A stretch of 64,000 bases of DNA from Eutypa lata (Eukaryota > Ascomycota > Sordariomycetes > Xylariales > Diatrypaceae): assembly GCA_022661535.1 (NCBI GenBank), contig JAKULF010000012.1, positions 744,001 to 808,000 on the forward strand. The letters are read 5' to 3'. The notes below the pieces were generated by a model. That model worked only from the letters and a program-made list of their open reading frames with translations, was not told the DNA's origin and made no database searches. Below, one piece after another: positions 12,228-25,303 of the stretch. The position numbers and the translations under genes were made by a program. Numbering within the stretch: position 1 is the stretch's first letter; each line of letters begins with the position of its first letter.

Positions 12228-13076
12228 TCATACGTAGCCTTTGCGCGCTCCCTATACCGGCAATGTCAGCCCGTGTTCGTTTCAAGGGTTATGACGTGGG
12301 GATACTAACCTGGAAGAAGAACCTGACAACGAATACTTGTAAAGCACCCATGCACATCACCATCACGATTTGTATAAGACTGAAGTTGACAATCCTGCCC
12401 TCTGTGCTTCGGACGGTGCTGAAGTTTCGGTTCTCTCGCGTACGGAAATATTTCTGGTTTCTCGTGATGGTTGACAACTGGCCCGACACCTTGTAGATGG
12501 ATTCTTCGAGCTGCGACGTCTGTTCTGGAGATGATCCCTGCTTAGAGGGAAGTTGGGCCTTTATTTCGTCTTCGACCTGTGGGACGAGAGGAGTGGTTAG
12601 TTCGATGCACATGTATATCAACGATCAACCGGGCAGACTAACAGCAATCTCGAAGTCGACGAATTTCTCCGAGTAGGTGCTCATCTCGTTGTTGAAACAG
12701 AACTTGTAATCGCCAACCTCGGTGGCGGTGAATACAAAGTCTCCCCCACGCTCCTTCTCTCCCTCCATAATGACCTTATCTCCAGGACCTGTAACATCGT
12801 AGTTGATATCGAACGAACCTCCTGATTGCACCTACGTATGAACAGTACGGTTAATTGACGAGCTCGGAATGAAATCTGCTTGCTTGCGTGAGGGAGTGAG
12901 TGACTTACAGCAAAGTAGAAGGCAATCTTGGCTCCCTTCTTTTCCGAGATGGTATAGAAACAGGCTTTCTCGTTGGCGGAAACCTTGTAAGTCAAAGCAG
13001 TCGCAGAGACAACCGAGACGATCCAGGCTAAAAGCCCGAAAGATAATAGCGTTGTCTTCATCTCTAGTCGTGACAA
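12228..13076 (-). CDS. p24 family ER-Golgi cargo receptor (Erp/TMED gamma type)
   Basis: Four exons, 13076-12909, 12831-12643, 12576-12310 and 12251-12228, all in phase 0, give 215 residues. Starting at Met6 (13061) gives 210 residues and a cleaner signal peptide (MKTTLLSFGLLAWIVSVV). A GOLD domain follows with the disulfide pair in KACFYTISEKKG and YKFCFNNEMSTYSEK; the latter resembles the gamma subfamily (FCFSNEFSTF). Then come a coiled coil (residues ~130-170) and one transmembrane helix ending VVRFFFQ. The last exon encodes only GARKGYV-stop, a cytosolic tail with the aromatic/basic pattern read by COPII and COPI coats. The protein cycles between ER and Golgi and sorts GPI-anchored and secretory cargo. 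The tiny last exon is outside the main open frames and was found from the expected tail. Confidence 0.93.
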
Positions 13077-13878
13077 GGACGCTGTAGGTAAGTGAAATGA
13101 AGATGCTCTAAACTTCTGGACACCTTGTCGCGGATCAGGTCTGGCTTCTCTTGCTGCTTCAATGAGATTTGACCACGAATTGAACTCCCTTCAGCAGGTG
13201 CCACGCGAGCCTCTTAGCGGCACGGGTTATTATGGTGACCGAGCTTTTTTAGATGGCCAGGGGTGACCTATCTGGTACTTCGTATATAGTGGGGCTTCAT
13301 TTAGTTACATGTACTCAGGTACTTCATTAGTACTCCTTTTAGTTAGTCCTATCAAGTTATACATGTATCCATACTGCAAGACATGTACTACGAGAGCCCC
13401 TTGGCGCCTAAAGTGGTTGATTGTAAATGCTGATATCGCCAGTGGAATAGGGAGAGAGCTTCAGCCACGTCTAGTCCTTATTCAGTTGGTCTATGATCTC
13501 CCCTGTCGTCACTGTGAATCCTCCCGTACGTACTTACAGCTAACATTCGAGATAGAATCGAGAGTTTGCTCTTCTCGTAAGCTGCATAGATCTGTGTGAC
13601 GTCTTCCAATTTACCCCTTCTTATACCTCATTTATAAATGTAGAGAGACGCTCAAATGACCACTTGAATTAATTCATCCTTTTCTTGCGCTCCTTTACAC
13701 ATACCTCTTTACGCCTGATCTGATCCTTTCTACCTTATAGATCAGGCTATAAACTTAGACTCGTTGGTTTCTTAGAAGATTATATTACGTGCTTACCTAC
13801 CCCCTTCTGTCTCAGACCCCCAGCATTCCAGGTTATATAGCTCCTTGAGCTACCCTGAACCCATCAAGGCCATAGACA
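13077..13878. promoter_or_regulatory. Divergent promoter, p24 / PhoD-like phosphatase
   Basis: About 0.8 kb shared 5' region between two divergently transcribed genes. Pyrimidine-rich leader sequence precedes the phosphatase start. No specific factor site was identified. Confidence 0.5.
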
Positions 13879-15962
13879 ATGGGAAAACAATCAAGGAGAA
13901 CGGCGGCGATCGCGTCGGCCGGCATAAGAATCGCCTCACTGGTGTTTCTGAGATGGGTATGTAACTAGCCTTGTGACGCGGCTGTGTATTTATAACTGCT
14001 AACAACTGGACTCTTGACTGGCAGGCGGCTGTCCCTGTATGTATATTTAGATATCTTTTCGCGACGAAGAAGTGAATGCAACCATACTAACCCAAGTCAG
14101 CCGATCTTAAAGGTAGTTTATACACTGTTCGCGATTTACGTCCCGGCTTTCATTACGAGCTACCTGACCGATCCAAAATATGCCGTCGTTGACGAGATCG
14201 ATGTGACCGTAACGGATAAACTCCTAAACGCGGATGATGTTGCTCACGACAACAGCGAGGAAGCTATTATTGACGAGGAGGTCGAGGTGGAGGAAAAGGT
14301 GTCTTTACTCGAGAACTCTCCGAGCTTCTCACATACTCTCCTCAGTGGCCTACCCAACCCCAACAGCCTCGTTTCCTCGGTATTGACCTTCTTGATCAAC
14401 GCTGCTTGTATTGCGATGGTCACCGATATGGTCTATACCCCGAGATGGTCCTATCCTAGTCACGATCTATCCTTTGCGCGAGTTGGTTACGTTTCGGATT
14501 CCGAGGCTAAGTTGGTGCTCCGGGAGCCTGACCAATCCAAGTTGCCTATTACCATCGAAGTACACACGAAAGACGCGAAGGCACCGTTCGAGAATTCGTT
14601 ATGGCAGGTAGCCGGTGGTATTAGGTTGACTACGAACGAAACTGACTTTACTACGGTCGTTACTATTCCCTTAAGCCATTCCGGCCAGCGCACGTATGAA
14701 TGGAAAACCTCCAATAATCATTCCGGCGAATTTACCTCCGCCCCGAGCCCAGGAAAGGTGCCAGAACTCTACGACGGGAAATTTACGTTTTTGTCGACTT
14801 CATGTATCGTTCCTCGATTTCCATACAACCCCTTCGACCATCCCTTATCGTTTCCCGGAATGAAGCACCTGGGCAAGGTCCTCCCTAGTTTAGGAGCCCA
14901 ATTCATGCTATTTCTCGGCGACTTCATCTACATCGATGTTCCGAAGCAATTTGACCAGTCATTGGAGAGCTACCGTCAGAAGTACCGCCAAGTATACGCT
15001 TCTCCGGAATGGCCTGCGGTGGGCCAGAACCTTAGCTGGATTCATGTACTTGATGACCACGAAATCGAGAACGACTGGGATGCCAACTCTACTGGTGTAT
15101 ACAGCACGGCTGTCGACCCGTATCATCACTACCTAGCTGCTGCAAACCCACCACAAGCAAAGAGATCCGGGGTCTCCGGTCGGGTGGCACGTAAAGATGC
15201 GACGTACTACTCATTCGCCCAGGGACCGGCCAGTTTCTTCCTCCTGGACACAAGAACCTACCGCTCCAGCAACTCCGAACCATTCGACGGCGTGAACAAA
15301 ACGATGCTGGGCGAGACTCAGCTCGAGGATTTCCTAGAGTGGTTGCAGCGACCCGAGCCAAGAGGAATCAAGTGGAAGATCGTGGCAAGCTCGGTTCCTT
15401 TCACGAAGAACTGGAGAGTGAACACGAGGGATACCTGGGGAGGCTTCCTGGCCGAACGCCGCAAGGTTCTGGAAACCATGTGGGACGCCAGCAACAAGCT
15501 GGGGGTGGGTATTGTCATCCTGTCAGGCGACCGCCACGAGTTTGGCGCCACCGCGTTCCCACCGCCGAAGGACGGCAAGTGGCCCGAGAGCGTGGCGGTT
15601 CATGAGTTCTCCGCGAGTCCCTTGAACCAGTTTTACTCGCCCATTGGCACTTACAAGCAGACAGATGACGAGGACGTTGAGCTGAAGTACGTTTCTAGTT
15701 ACCTCTTGATACTTCAACTCTCCCCCACATGAACTCACAGACAGGTTGCTAACGTTACGCAATCTCCAGGTACATCAACACGGGAAATTCCAAGTTCGGC
15801 GCCATCACGATCGAGAAGCATATGGAGGGCGACCAGAGCAGCTTGCTGTACCAGGTCTTCATCGACGGCGTGGAGAAGTGGAACACGGTGGTGCTGTCGC
15901 CGATCCCGGCCGCCGGCGCGAAGTCCACCGGCTCTTTCTGGGACAGGTTCCTCGGGCAATGA
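13879..15962 (+). CDS. PhoD-like metallophosphatase, membrane-anchored
   Basis: Four exons, 13879-13956, 14025-14036, 14101-15686 and 15770-15962, give 622 residues. Exon 2 is a 12-nt microexon (residues AAVP) needed to keep the N-terminal hydrophobic region continuous. N-terminal membrane segments (IRIASLVFLRW, then VVYTLFAIYVPAFITSYL, and another near LTFLINAACIAMV) are followed by a beta-rich N domain. The PhoD catalytic domain then shows the metal-binding blocks FLGDFIYID, LDDHEIENDWD and SGDRHEFGATAF. Family members are calcium/iron-dependent phosphodiesterase or alkaline phosphatase enzymes. The fungal membrane-anchored subgroup has no well-defined substrate. The acidic stretch DEEVEVEEKV near residue 90 looks like an exposed loop. 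The stop is TGA at 15960-15962. Confidence 0.9.
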
Positions 15963-16316
15963 TAAGACGACGGTGATAATAATAATAATAGAAAGGTTGG
16001 TTATCTTACAGTACGTAGCTAGCTACTCGTAATTGATTAAAAAAAAAATAGGTCTAAAAAGGAGAAGAGTCGTGTTTTATTGTTGTTGCTGTTGGCAGTA
16101 CTGCCCAGCTAGTGCAGCTACATTGTGATGACTGCTTGCTAGGTGGCACGGTGCTTCTTTTAACTATCGAAATTTCCATCTCTAGGTACTAAATACCTAC
16201 CTACCTACCTACACACCCATCCACCCACCCACACCCCTATGTGTCTACAGACAAACCATCATGAAACTCCAGAACCCCTAGGTATCTAGCCCATCCAATG
16301 CCACCTCCCTCCAATC
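15963..16316. repeat. Convergent spacer with CCTA/CCAC microrepeats
   Basis: The 3'-3' spacer between the PhoD-like gene and the Q-rich gene. Around 16195-16240 it holds runs of CCTA followed by CCAC units. No coding signal was seen. Confidence 0.6.
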
Positions 16317-18710
16317 TTATATGAAACCCTCACTCCCAGAAGAGCTCGGCCCCCCACCGCCTCGGCGCCACTGCTGCTGCTGCCGCCAACTCCGACCGTT
16401 CCCCTGTGGTGGCGGCGGCGGCGGTAGATCATTGGGTAGGTACCGTCGCTCCGCTAGAGGTCGAGGGGGAGTAGACGTCGTCGTCGCCCTCTCCGCTTCC
16501 GTTCCGGGGGAAAACTTGATCGTCGATAGCCGCTGCGCTGCCCCTGCTCCAGCTGTTGCTGCTGCTGCTGCTGCTGCAGTGGACGTCCCTCTCGACGTGG
16601 TCGTAGTACCCGCAGAAGTAGAAGTAGAAGTAGAAGCATCTCGCTGTTGCTGCTGTTGCTGTCGTCGCTTTCGCCGTTCATGCTGTTGTTGTTGTTGTTT
16701 TCGGCCTTTCTCTTTGCCGGTCTTCGGCGCCGCCTCCGCCATTAGCTTCGGGTCTATGTTCTCGTCCGCTGGGAGGGAAAGAGGGGAGGAAGGAGGGGGG
16801 GAAAGCGGCTGAGGAGATATGAGAGATGGTAAAGGATGAGAGGGTGCGCTGGGGAATTGTATTATAGGCTGTTTGGGATTCGGGGTTTGTGCTGATACTA
16901 TTGGGACTTTCTCCTGTGGTTGCGGTTGCGGGTGCGGTCGCGGTTGTGGGTGTAACGTTAGCTCGGATATATGTTCTTTTACGAGGGCCCGGACACGCGC
17001 CTCGAGGGCTGCGTCGTCGTCATTGTTGCTGTTGCTGCTGCTGGTGCTGCTGGCATTGGCATTCTTTTGATGGTTGTGACCCTTCCCGCTACCTTTGTTG
17101 AGCTGGCGGGCCTTTTTCGCTTTACCCACAGTTGGTGTTGCTTTGGTTGGGTGGGAATCATTCTCGCTTGCAGCGTTATGAGCCGGGTTTTGGACGTGCT
17201 TCGAGGGAAGTGGTGATGATGATGCGGGCTTCTTCTCATTTGTTGCTGCAGTGTGCCGGTCGTGGCCTTGGTGGTTCAAATAGGCTACTTTGGAAGGGAA
17301 ATAAATAGGAGGTCCTTGGTCATACCCAGCCCTGTCCGTTGGCGTGACTGCTACGGGAGCCATATCCGAATACGATTGAATGCCTACGAAGGAAATACCG
17401 AGCTTAGATTCTATAGGAGCCAAGACGTCCGGGTCGACGTACTCGCGTAACTCCGGCACGAGCACGAGGTTTACGCGTGGCATGTTAGCACCCACGCCGC
17501 CGCCGCCGCCGCCACCGCCGGAATTCAAATCCATTTGAGGCCGGCAGCAGGTATCCGTAACCATGCCATGCAGTGCAGGTGGTGGCTGATCGCCCCGGCC
17601 GTTGACGGGCTTCCGGCGAAGAAAGTCGTTCACGTTGTCGTCGCACGATTGTCTCGGGTTTCCTCCTCTACGATGTTGTGGGGGTGGTAGCCGCGGACTT
17701 GCTTCCGAGCGCCGATGGCCATCAATGAAAGGGCTTCCTGGAGAAGCTATCGAGATTCGAGATTGTGCCTGGTTATTGGGATTGGAGAAACCCCCGTATG
17801 ACCTTGGCTGCTGCTGCTGCTGCTCGGGGGCTGGACGACGCTGGTAGGCTCCAGCTCCGTCGACTGGTAGGTGATTCCGAGGCGTAGCTCTTGTGGGGTC
17901 TTGTCTGGTTGGAGTTTCACGAAGCGGATGTGTCTGGGCTCCACTTTGTGCTCTGTTTTGGTTATCGTTTCTATGTTCTTCGCGGTGTAGTGCTATATAT
18001 TGAGGACTGTGTTCGTTGTGACGGGTGCCTTGTGCTTGCTGGGAATTCGCTCCTGCTGTTGTGGTGGCAATTGCACGCACTTCGGCATCGCGGGCGGCTT
18101 TCTGCATATTTCATACTCGTAGTTAATGATATCTGATCGTGTCTATTGAATCTACGAAAGCTTTACTTACATATTCAGATATTGAGGCGTGCTTGGTTGT
18201 TAGTCGGTCAGGCCCGAGCGGGTCTGTTCTTAGTTGACCGCTTCTCACGAAGCTATTCGATTGGGAGTTCATTGTCCCCTCAGACGTCGGTTTGCAGTCC
18301 ATATAGTTCGTGAAGCGTCTCTTCGTTCTCTTCATAGATCTAGCCCATTTTCCCAACCTTCCAGATTTCCACGTAGGGGGTGACGATTTGAAGCGATTTG
18401 GACCCGTCCTGAGCCGAGGAGGAAATCTCTTTTGGCGATAGGCGCACAACCCACCGATGCAGAAGAGGAAGAAGAACACGGCGAGAAGAATCGAAACGAC
18501 AACTACGCCTTGCCTCGGAATGGGCTGGTCGAAGGCTAGGGTGCAGACGAGGATCGCGCCGTCGGAGAAGAAGACTAGAATTGCGACACATAGTGGTATG
18601 ATTCGATATGTGAAATCTTTCACGTAGTGTGTCTCAACGTAGTCGTGGCTGTAGTGTCCATGTTCTAAGTCAGGGGCGACTGCACCGCTGTGTTTTCCCA
18701 TATGCTCCAT
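16317..18710 (-). CDS. Two-TM protein with very long Q/P/S-rich tail, hypothetical
   Basis: Two exons, 18710-18171 and 18101-16317, join in phase 0 (TAT/GTAAGT donor, TGCAG acceptor) and give 774 residues. Residues ~35-60 and ~68-92 are transmembrane helices. A basic, Arg/Lys-rich juxtamembrane segment follows. The remaining ~600 residues are low complexity: Gln runs, an eight-Gly run, Pro runs, Ala runs, Ser/Thr runs and His/Arg patches. One short ordered island (NLVLVPELREYVDPDVLAPI, then ESKLGISFVGIQSYSDM) may be a conserved motif. The region is GC- and trinucleotide-repeat rich, so length polymorphism between strains is expected. No catalytic motif is visible. Its placement next to housekeeping genes suggests a lineage-specific membrane protein. 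The function is unknown. The frame stays open through every repeat, which argues for selection on the reading frame. Confidence 0.7.
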
Positions 18711-19730
18711 TGTGTCGGGTTAGTATGGGGTTAGCTAGATGAAATACTTTCTGACTGGTAATGGGAAAATATTTGTCACACCCTTTCATGGAGTTAGGGG
18801 TTTATGGCGTCTGTTATAGGGGATATTATTTGATCTTGAGCTACTTGTTGTGTCATCTCGAACTCGTGTGTATGTTCCAGATGGAGAACCTTAGATCTAG
18901 ATCTAGGGGAAGTCGCTGGACAAATATTTTCGAGGATGAGGTTAGAGAGACATTTTCAAGACAACTTTAAAGACATTCTGTGTAAGAGTTAGGTTTGGGT
19001 AATAATGCATATATAGAAGATGCATAGAAGAATGTCTTTCTTTCTCCCAAATTCCCTAGATAGATCATAGGCATAAAACTCGACAGACACCTGAGACAAG
19101 TACAGGTGATTTTATCCTTGGACTTGATGAGGGTTCTAAATGCATTGGTAGAATAGCCTATAGAACCTGAAGAACGTCTCTGATCTCTCGTGAGAGGAAT
19201 CGAGAATTGTCTCATTACCTATTGGCGTGGCAGAAAAACATCGAAAGTTAATTCCTAAACTATGGCGTAGCTTTACAATATTGAGGTTTCTCCATGAAAA
19301 CCATTAACATAGGGTTAGTTTCAACAACAATACCTCTAGATATCGTTATTTGGAAGTATATATATCCGCAAATTCGCAAAGACCCTACAATCTTGAATAG
19401 GGGCAGTCGTTCTATGTAGGCTCAGGGGTCGGCAGTTATGTGGGGCTCCTTACTTGGTCGGTTAAGTATCCAGACCGAGGTTTAGTTAGTGGACCTCCCG
19501 CCTCATTTCTCACTCCATACTAACATGCGATGCCTCCTTCATGTCTCCATCTACTTACCTACATCTGGGTTGAGAGGTAGTGAACATAATATTTAAGAAA
19601 ACTCTAGTGCCGGCAGTGCATTAGATATTTGTGTAACATTATGAACCGCATAAGGCTATCAAGCTGGCCCCTGCAGCTAACAACGAGGTCTTCACTACCG
19701 TTGACGTTTAGGAGGATGCAAACCATAGCT
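18711..19730. other. Intergenic region
   Basis: A divergent spacer between the Q-rich protein and the trimethyllysine dioxygenase. An ATG at 19641 opens a 31-codon Arg-rich frame ending in TAA at 19734-19736. It looks like a mitochondrial presequence but cannot be joined in phase to the dioxygenase exons. Confidence 0.4.
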
Positions 19731-19752
19731 AACTAAGTATGTTCGTAGGTCG

Positions 19753-21521
19753 ATATTTGGGCGACCCTACTTCTGGCAGCAACCACTGCTCTTCTACAGA
19801 AGAAGTCTAGCAACCTCTACGAAGAAGCCAGTCGTGTCGATTTCACCAGGTGCATTGTCGCTTTCTTACAATGGAGGATCTCACAGTGTTAAAAGACACT
19901 CGCTGTAAGTGCTTTCGGCGGTAGATTATTCTCGAGACTATGGGATGGATATATGAATACAATGCTTATATACTACTTATCCAGGCCGAACTTCTGGCTA
20001 CGGTAAGTAAGCTTAGTCAACAATGGAGAACTATCATATGACTTATGATATTTTAAGAGATAATTGCCGTTGCAGCAGCTGTGTGAACCAAGATACCATG
20101 CAGAGAAACTTCAATACATTCGAGGTTAGTATGCCACCTTTTATCGTGTGGAATCAGTGGCCTAACTTTGCAACTAGATACCTGCAGATGTTCGCCCTTC
20201 CCAGGTTGAAGCGACAGAAGACGGCGTCAAAGTTCAATGTAAGACCTCAATGTCGATTGTGATGATATTTTGGACTCACCTCTCAAGGGTCGGAGAACTC
20301 GCACAACAGCTTCTACCCCTGGGAATTCCTCGAATCCTATATGAAATCCGATAAACAGGAGTCCGAACCAGTCGAGTGCGTTCTACCTACCTACCGCTGC
20401 ATGGACCTGGGCTTACTATATTAGCATCGAGTACTTCGGCGCCGGCGGTTCTGGGAATGCTACCAAATGGCCCCCGTCTGTAGACTTCAAGGATATCTCC
20501 TCAAACGAGCAGGAGGCAGTTGGCCGTCTCACCGACTTTATTGTATGTTTTCGCTAGTATAATGCTTTGTCCCTCTACTTACTCTGAGTCTAGAGACGTA
20601 CTGGTATTTCATTCGTAACATCGGTTCCAACAGACTCTGCGGAACCTACAGAGCAAGTATTGGAGAAGATTGCCTTCATCAGACAGACACACTACGGCGG
20701 CTTTTACGACTTCATACCGGACCTCGCTATGGCGGATACTGCCTATACTAACATAGCACTGGGTGCTCACACTGACACAACCTACTTCAGTGACCCCGTT
20801 GGGTTACAGGCATTCCATCTCTTGTCCCACACCGACTCTGGCTCCGCGCAGGACGCATCTAAGAGTCTCGGGGGTCAGTCCTTGCTTGTCGACGGATTCT
20901 ACGCAGCGAGTATCTTGAAGGCAGAACATCCAAAGGCCTTCGAAGTCCTCCGCAGCGTGAGACTACCCTGGCACGCCAGCGGCAACGAGGGCATTACGAT
21001 CTCGCCGAACAAGTTGTATCCGGTGCTCGAGGTCGACGAGACGACGGGTGAGCTGAACCGCGTTCGATGGAATAATGACGATAGGGGCGTTGTGCCCTTC
21101 GGCGAGGAGTACTCGCCAGAGGAGTGGTATGACGCCGCGAGGAAGTGGCACGAGATCCTCACAAGGAAGTCCGTCGAGTACTGGTTTCAGCTGAAGCCCG
21201 GCCATGTCTTGAGTAAGTGCGCGGAAAATTCAATGTTTGGTTTTCCCTCCTGCCGCCTTCCGCTGACGTCTCACCAATAGTCTTCGACAACTGGCGGGTG
21301 CTGCACGGCAGAGCTGCATTTACTGGCACCCGGAGGATATGCGGTGGCTATAGTAGGTTCATTCCTTCTTTTTCTTTTTGACTTCAGACAACAATACTCT
21401 TCAAATGAAGTTCACTGCGACTAATGAAGCTCATGGTTTAGTCAATCGTGACGACTTCGTCTCTAGATGGAGGAACACCAACTATCCTCGGCACGAGATC
21501 CTGAGGCGGATCATTGGTTGA
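19753..21521 (+). CDS. Trimethyllysine dioxygenase (carnitine synthesis), start not found
   Basis: Nine exons are visible: ..19753-19904, 19985-20002, 20058-20124, 20205-20238, 20288-20375, 20425-20542, 20594-21212, 21281-21352 and 21442-21521. They give about 415 residues. This is an Fe(II)/2-oxoglutarate dioxygenase of the TMLH/gamma-butyrobetaine group that hydroxylates trimethyllysine in mitochondria. Evidence is the N-terminal zinc knuckle PNFWLRDNCRCSSC followed by a distal Cys/His, the YPWEFL block, HYGGFYDFIPDLA and the metal triad HxD in LGAHTDTTYF. The distal part is LIFDNWRVLHGRAAFTGTR. The frame is open from 19730 without an in-frame ATG. The 5' residues (GRPYFWQQPLLFYRRSLAT) look like a mitochondrial presequence, and the codon at 19753 is ATA where a Met would fit. 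Either the start was lost or an upstream exon was missed. Exon 2 is only 18 nt. Confidence 0.85.
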
Positions 21522-22955
21522 TGTTTTAAATACCCCCGAAAGCCGCCGAGCTGGTGTCACAACCTACCTACCTAGTTAGTCTACAACAGTACGTTTCTAC
21601 TTAGAACACCCGGTATTGACCGGCTTATAGAGACGCACACGCACACGCACACGCACACACTATCTACAAATCTTCCCGGGCACAAACAACACAGAATTAC
21701 AACCACCCGTTTTAGCAAATAACTCCTACCTATGGACTACGTTCATGTGTGATTATAGCGTCATCTCTGCTTAAACGGCTGGATGGAGCCCTAGTTAACT
21801 ATCACAACGTGTTACTCGGGGCATGTGAAACGTTACGGAGGAACCAGACTAGAATTCGGGGTATTATTACCGGTTAGTTTGGAATTCCAGCGGCGGCGGC
21901 GCCCTTGGCCTTTAAGCTATAGGCCCCCTCAAACTACCTACCCCGCTCAACTCAACGCCCACGTGGAGAACCTGGGTGAACCCCTACTGTTAGTCTATTA
22001 TTGCCTGGACCTGTGAGATATTTTGCGAGTTTCTCCGTCATGAGGGCGCGTTATTTTTGATCCCATTGGTTGGTACCTACCTAGGTAGTTAGGTAGTTAA
22101 AGTCGCATCTGCCTAAGGTCGCTTATCTACCGCACTTCGAAATCTCTTATTTTGTTTCCCCTTTCTTTTTCGAGCTTCCTCAAGAAGACACGGTGGTAGC
22201 AAGGAGGGTAGGCAAGTGACGTAGTTCTACATACTTTGCATAGTCGCCTATCTCGGTATGTATGTTGGTAAACAACGGCCACTGCATCTTAGTCATCTGT
22301 ACATAACGTATGTATACCTACACCGGATGCGGTTCACTTCGCCGGCCCTCCTGACCGTTATGACATATCGGGCAGTTTAGCCAGCCACTACTGTGTAAAT
22401 AAGTAGGTAGGTAGGTAGGTAGACATGTAGACCTACATACAGAGACACGTGCAACAACCGCTTCGGCGGCCGCCGTTTCCAAATTACCGTCGCTACTCCA
22501 AAGCGTGTAGTCTAAGGTACCTAGGTAGGTGTAGACAGGCTTATTAGGCTTGTCAATAGGCAGACCCAATAGAATATTATATCCGCTCCACTGGTAGGTC
22601 GCATTCGGTCCGTCGCCGTTGCGCTTGACTGCATCGGCGGGATCCGCTAAGCGCCAACCCGTAGTCTACCTGCGGTTCATGGGAGAGCAAGCAGCGACGT
22701 AGGTATATAGCTCTGAGAGGTAGGTAGGTAGGTAGTATTTATATGAAGGTTGTCGATGTGTCTTTTTTAACTTTCGCCTTTTGACTTTTGACTTTCCTTT
22801 CTCCATTACCTAAGTGTCTATCTCTTTCGACTCCGGACTTCCCATTGGATATACTTGGGTTTGATTGTTTTTTGGTTTGTGTTAAAATTTCGTGGAATCC
22901 GCTCATTTCCTTCCTCTCAAAGCCGTTACTTAGAATTCACTCGGAATCATTCATC
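21522..22955. other. Intergenic region with TAGG microrepeats
   Basis: About 1.4 kb between two rightward genes. It holds an alternating ACGCAC run near 21633-21658 and TAGG tetranucleotide runs at about 22400-22422 and 22717-22733. No gene was supported. The last 200 bases form a pyrimidine-rich leader to the SDR gene. Confidence 0.5.
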
Positions 22956-24288
<1,333 letters not shown>

Positions 24289-24445
24289 AGATTATTTGCT
24301 TTTTTGGATTATTAGAAGGATAAAGGAGGCGAACGGATTGCTTCGCGTTTTATCAAGGGGGTTTTATACCATTTCAGTCCGTTTTGCATGTGAGATAGGT
24401 TTATATTGACATGCTTGAATCATACCCAACCTATTTACTTCGTAT

Positions 24446-25303
24446 TTATACCTTAGACTTGAGAGGACCTGCACCCATGGCGATCGTTTTCAAGATAGAC
24501 ATGGTCATGCTGAAAATGGAACCGCACATGACGAGCATAAGACTGATCCTCTCACGAAGGGGCATGTTGAGCTTCCACACGAAGATGACGGGGAACAAGG
24601 CGTATGTGAGATCGGAGAAGGTGGAGCATGCTGCAGAGAGAAGAGAGTGAGAGTTAGCGACCTGTCGGAAGAAGACAAGAGACATTGTTTTGTTGAAAGG
24701 GTTCATATATTGATTGAAGTATGCGGTATACAACCAGATCCTCACGTCCCATCGGCGCTCGGCAACCATGGTGAAGTTCCATAGTGCCTGGACTGGTGTG
24801 GCTTTGCAAGTAGGTCAAGGGTATCTGCACGATGCCTCCAACCCACATCAAGGTGGTGAATGCGATCAAGTAATAGACGAACCACTTGTACGGTGCGAAG
24901 ATGTGGCCGGGAAGGATAGCGATGGATGCTCACGACAATAGGCCAACGAAGATTCCGGGCGGCACCGACACCCAGTTATCTCAAAGGATGGTCATCAACT
25001 CCTCCGGGTACAGGCTGCTATCGTGTTTGCCCATGCCGCTCCTATAGGAACTCGTGGCGAAGCACTGAAGGGCCAGTTGTAGTATTTGCGAGGATACAAG
25101 AGTTAGTGTCGGCGATCCCTTGAGAAGATGAGGTCTGTGGCTGTTGGTTGGGCATGTGTGCTCACCACGGCCATGAGCATAAGATAATCATCTCAGCCCC
25201 AGAATACTCCTCGCTTCCGCCCACGCACGATCAAGCGGGCCGTGACAGCACTGAGAGCGGCTATCTGGAAGATCCAGGTTATGGCCATGATCATCGGCCC
25301 CCG
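24446..25303 (-). pseudogene. SAT4/PTH11-like rhodopsin-domain protein, decayed
   Basis: Pieces of the fungal rhodopsin-domain (seven-TM) family can be followed leftward. They are ITWIFQIAALSAVTARLIV with RKRGVFWG, then YKWFVYYLIAFTTLMWVGG, AERRWDVRIWLYTAYFNQ, and STFSDLTYALFPVIFVWKLN. Three stop codons interrupt: TGA at 25195-25193, where the family has Trp (FWGWDDY), TGA at 24983-24981, and TGA at 24932-24930; the last two are probably former Arg codons. A one-base frameshift near 24790-24800 separates the LTYLQ part from the AERRW part. The expected donor after FNQ reads AT instead of GT. The gene is therefore non-functional. Intact members are plasma-membrane proteins of poorly known, sometimes GPCR-like, function. 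Confidence 0.82.

Noticed and set aside
20023..20262. ATG at 20023 as start of the trimethyllysine dioxygenase
   Set aside because: It lies in the intron between 20002 and 20058. Using the 18-nt exon instead restores the conserved NFWLRDNC motif.
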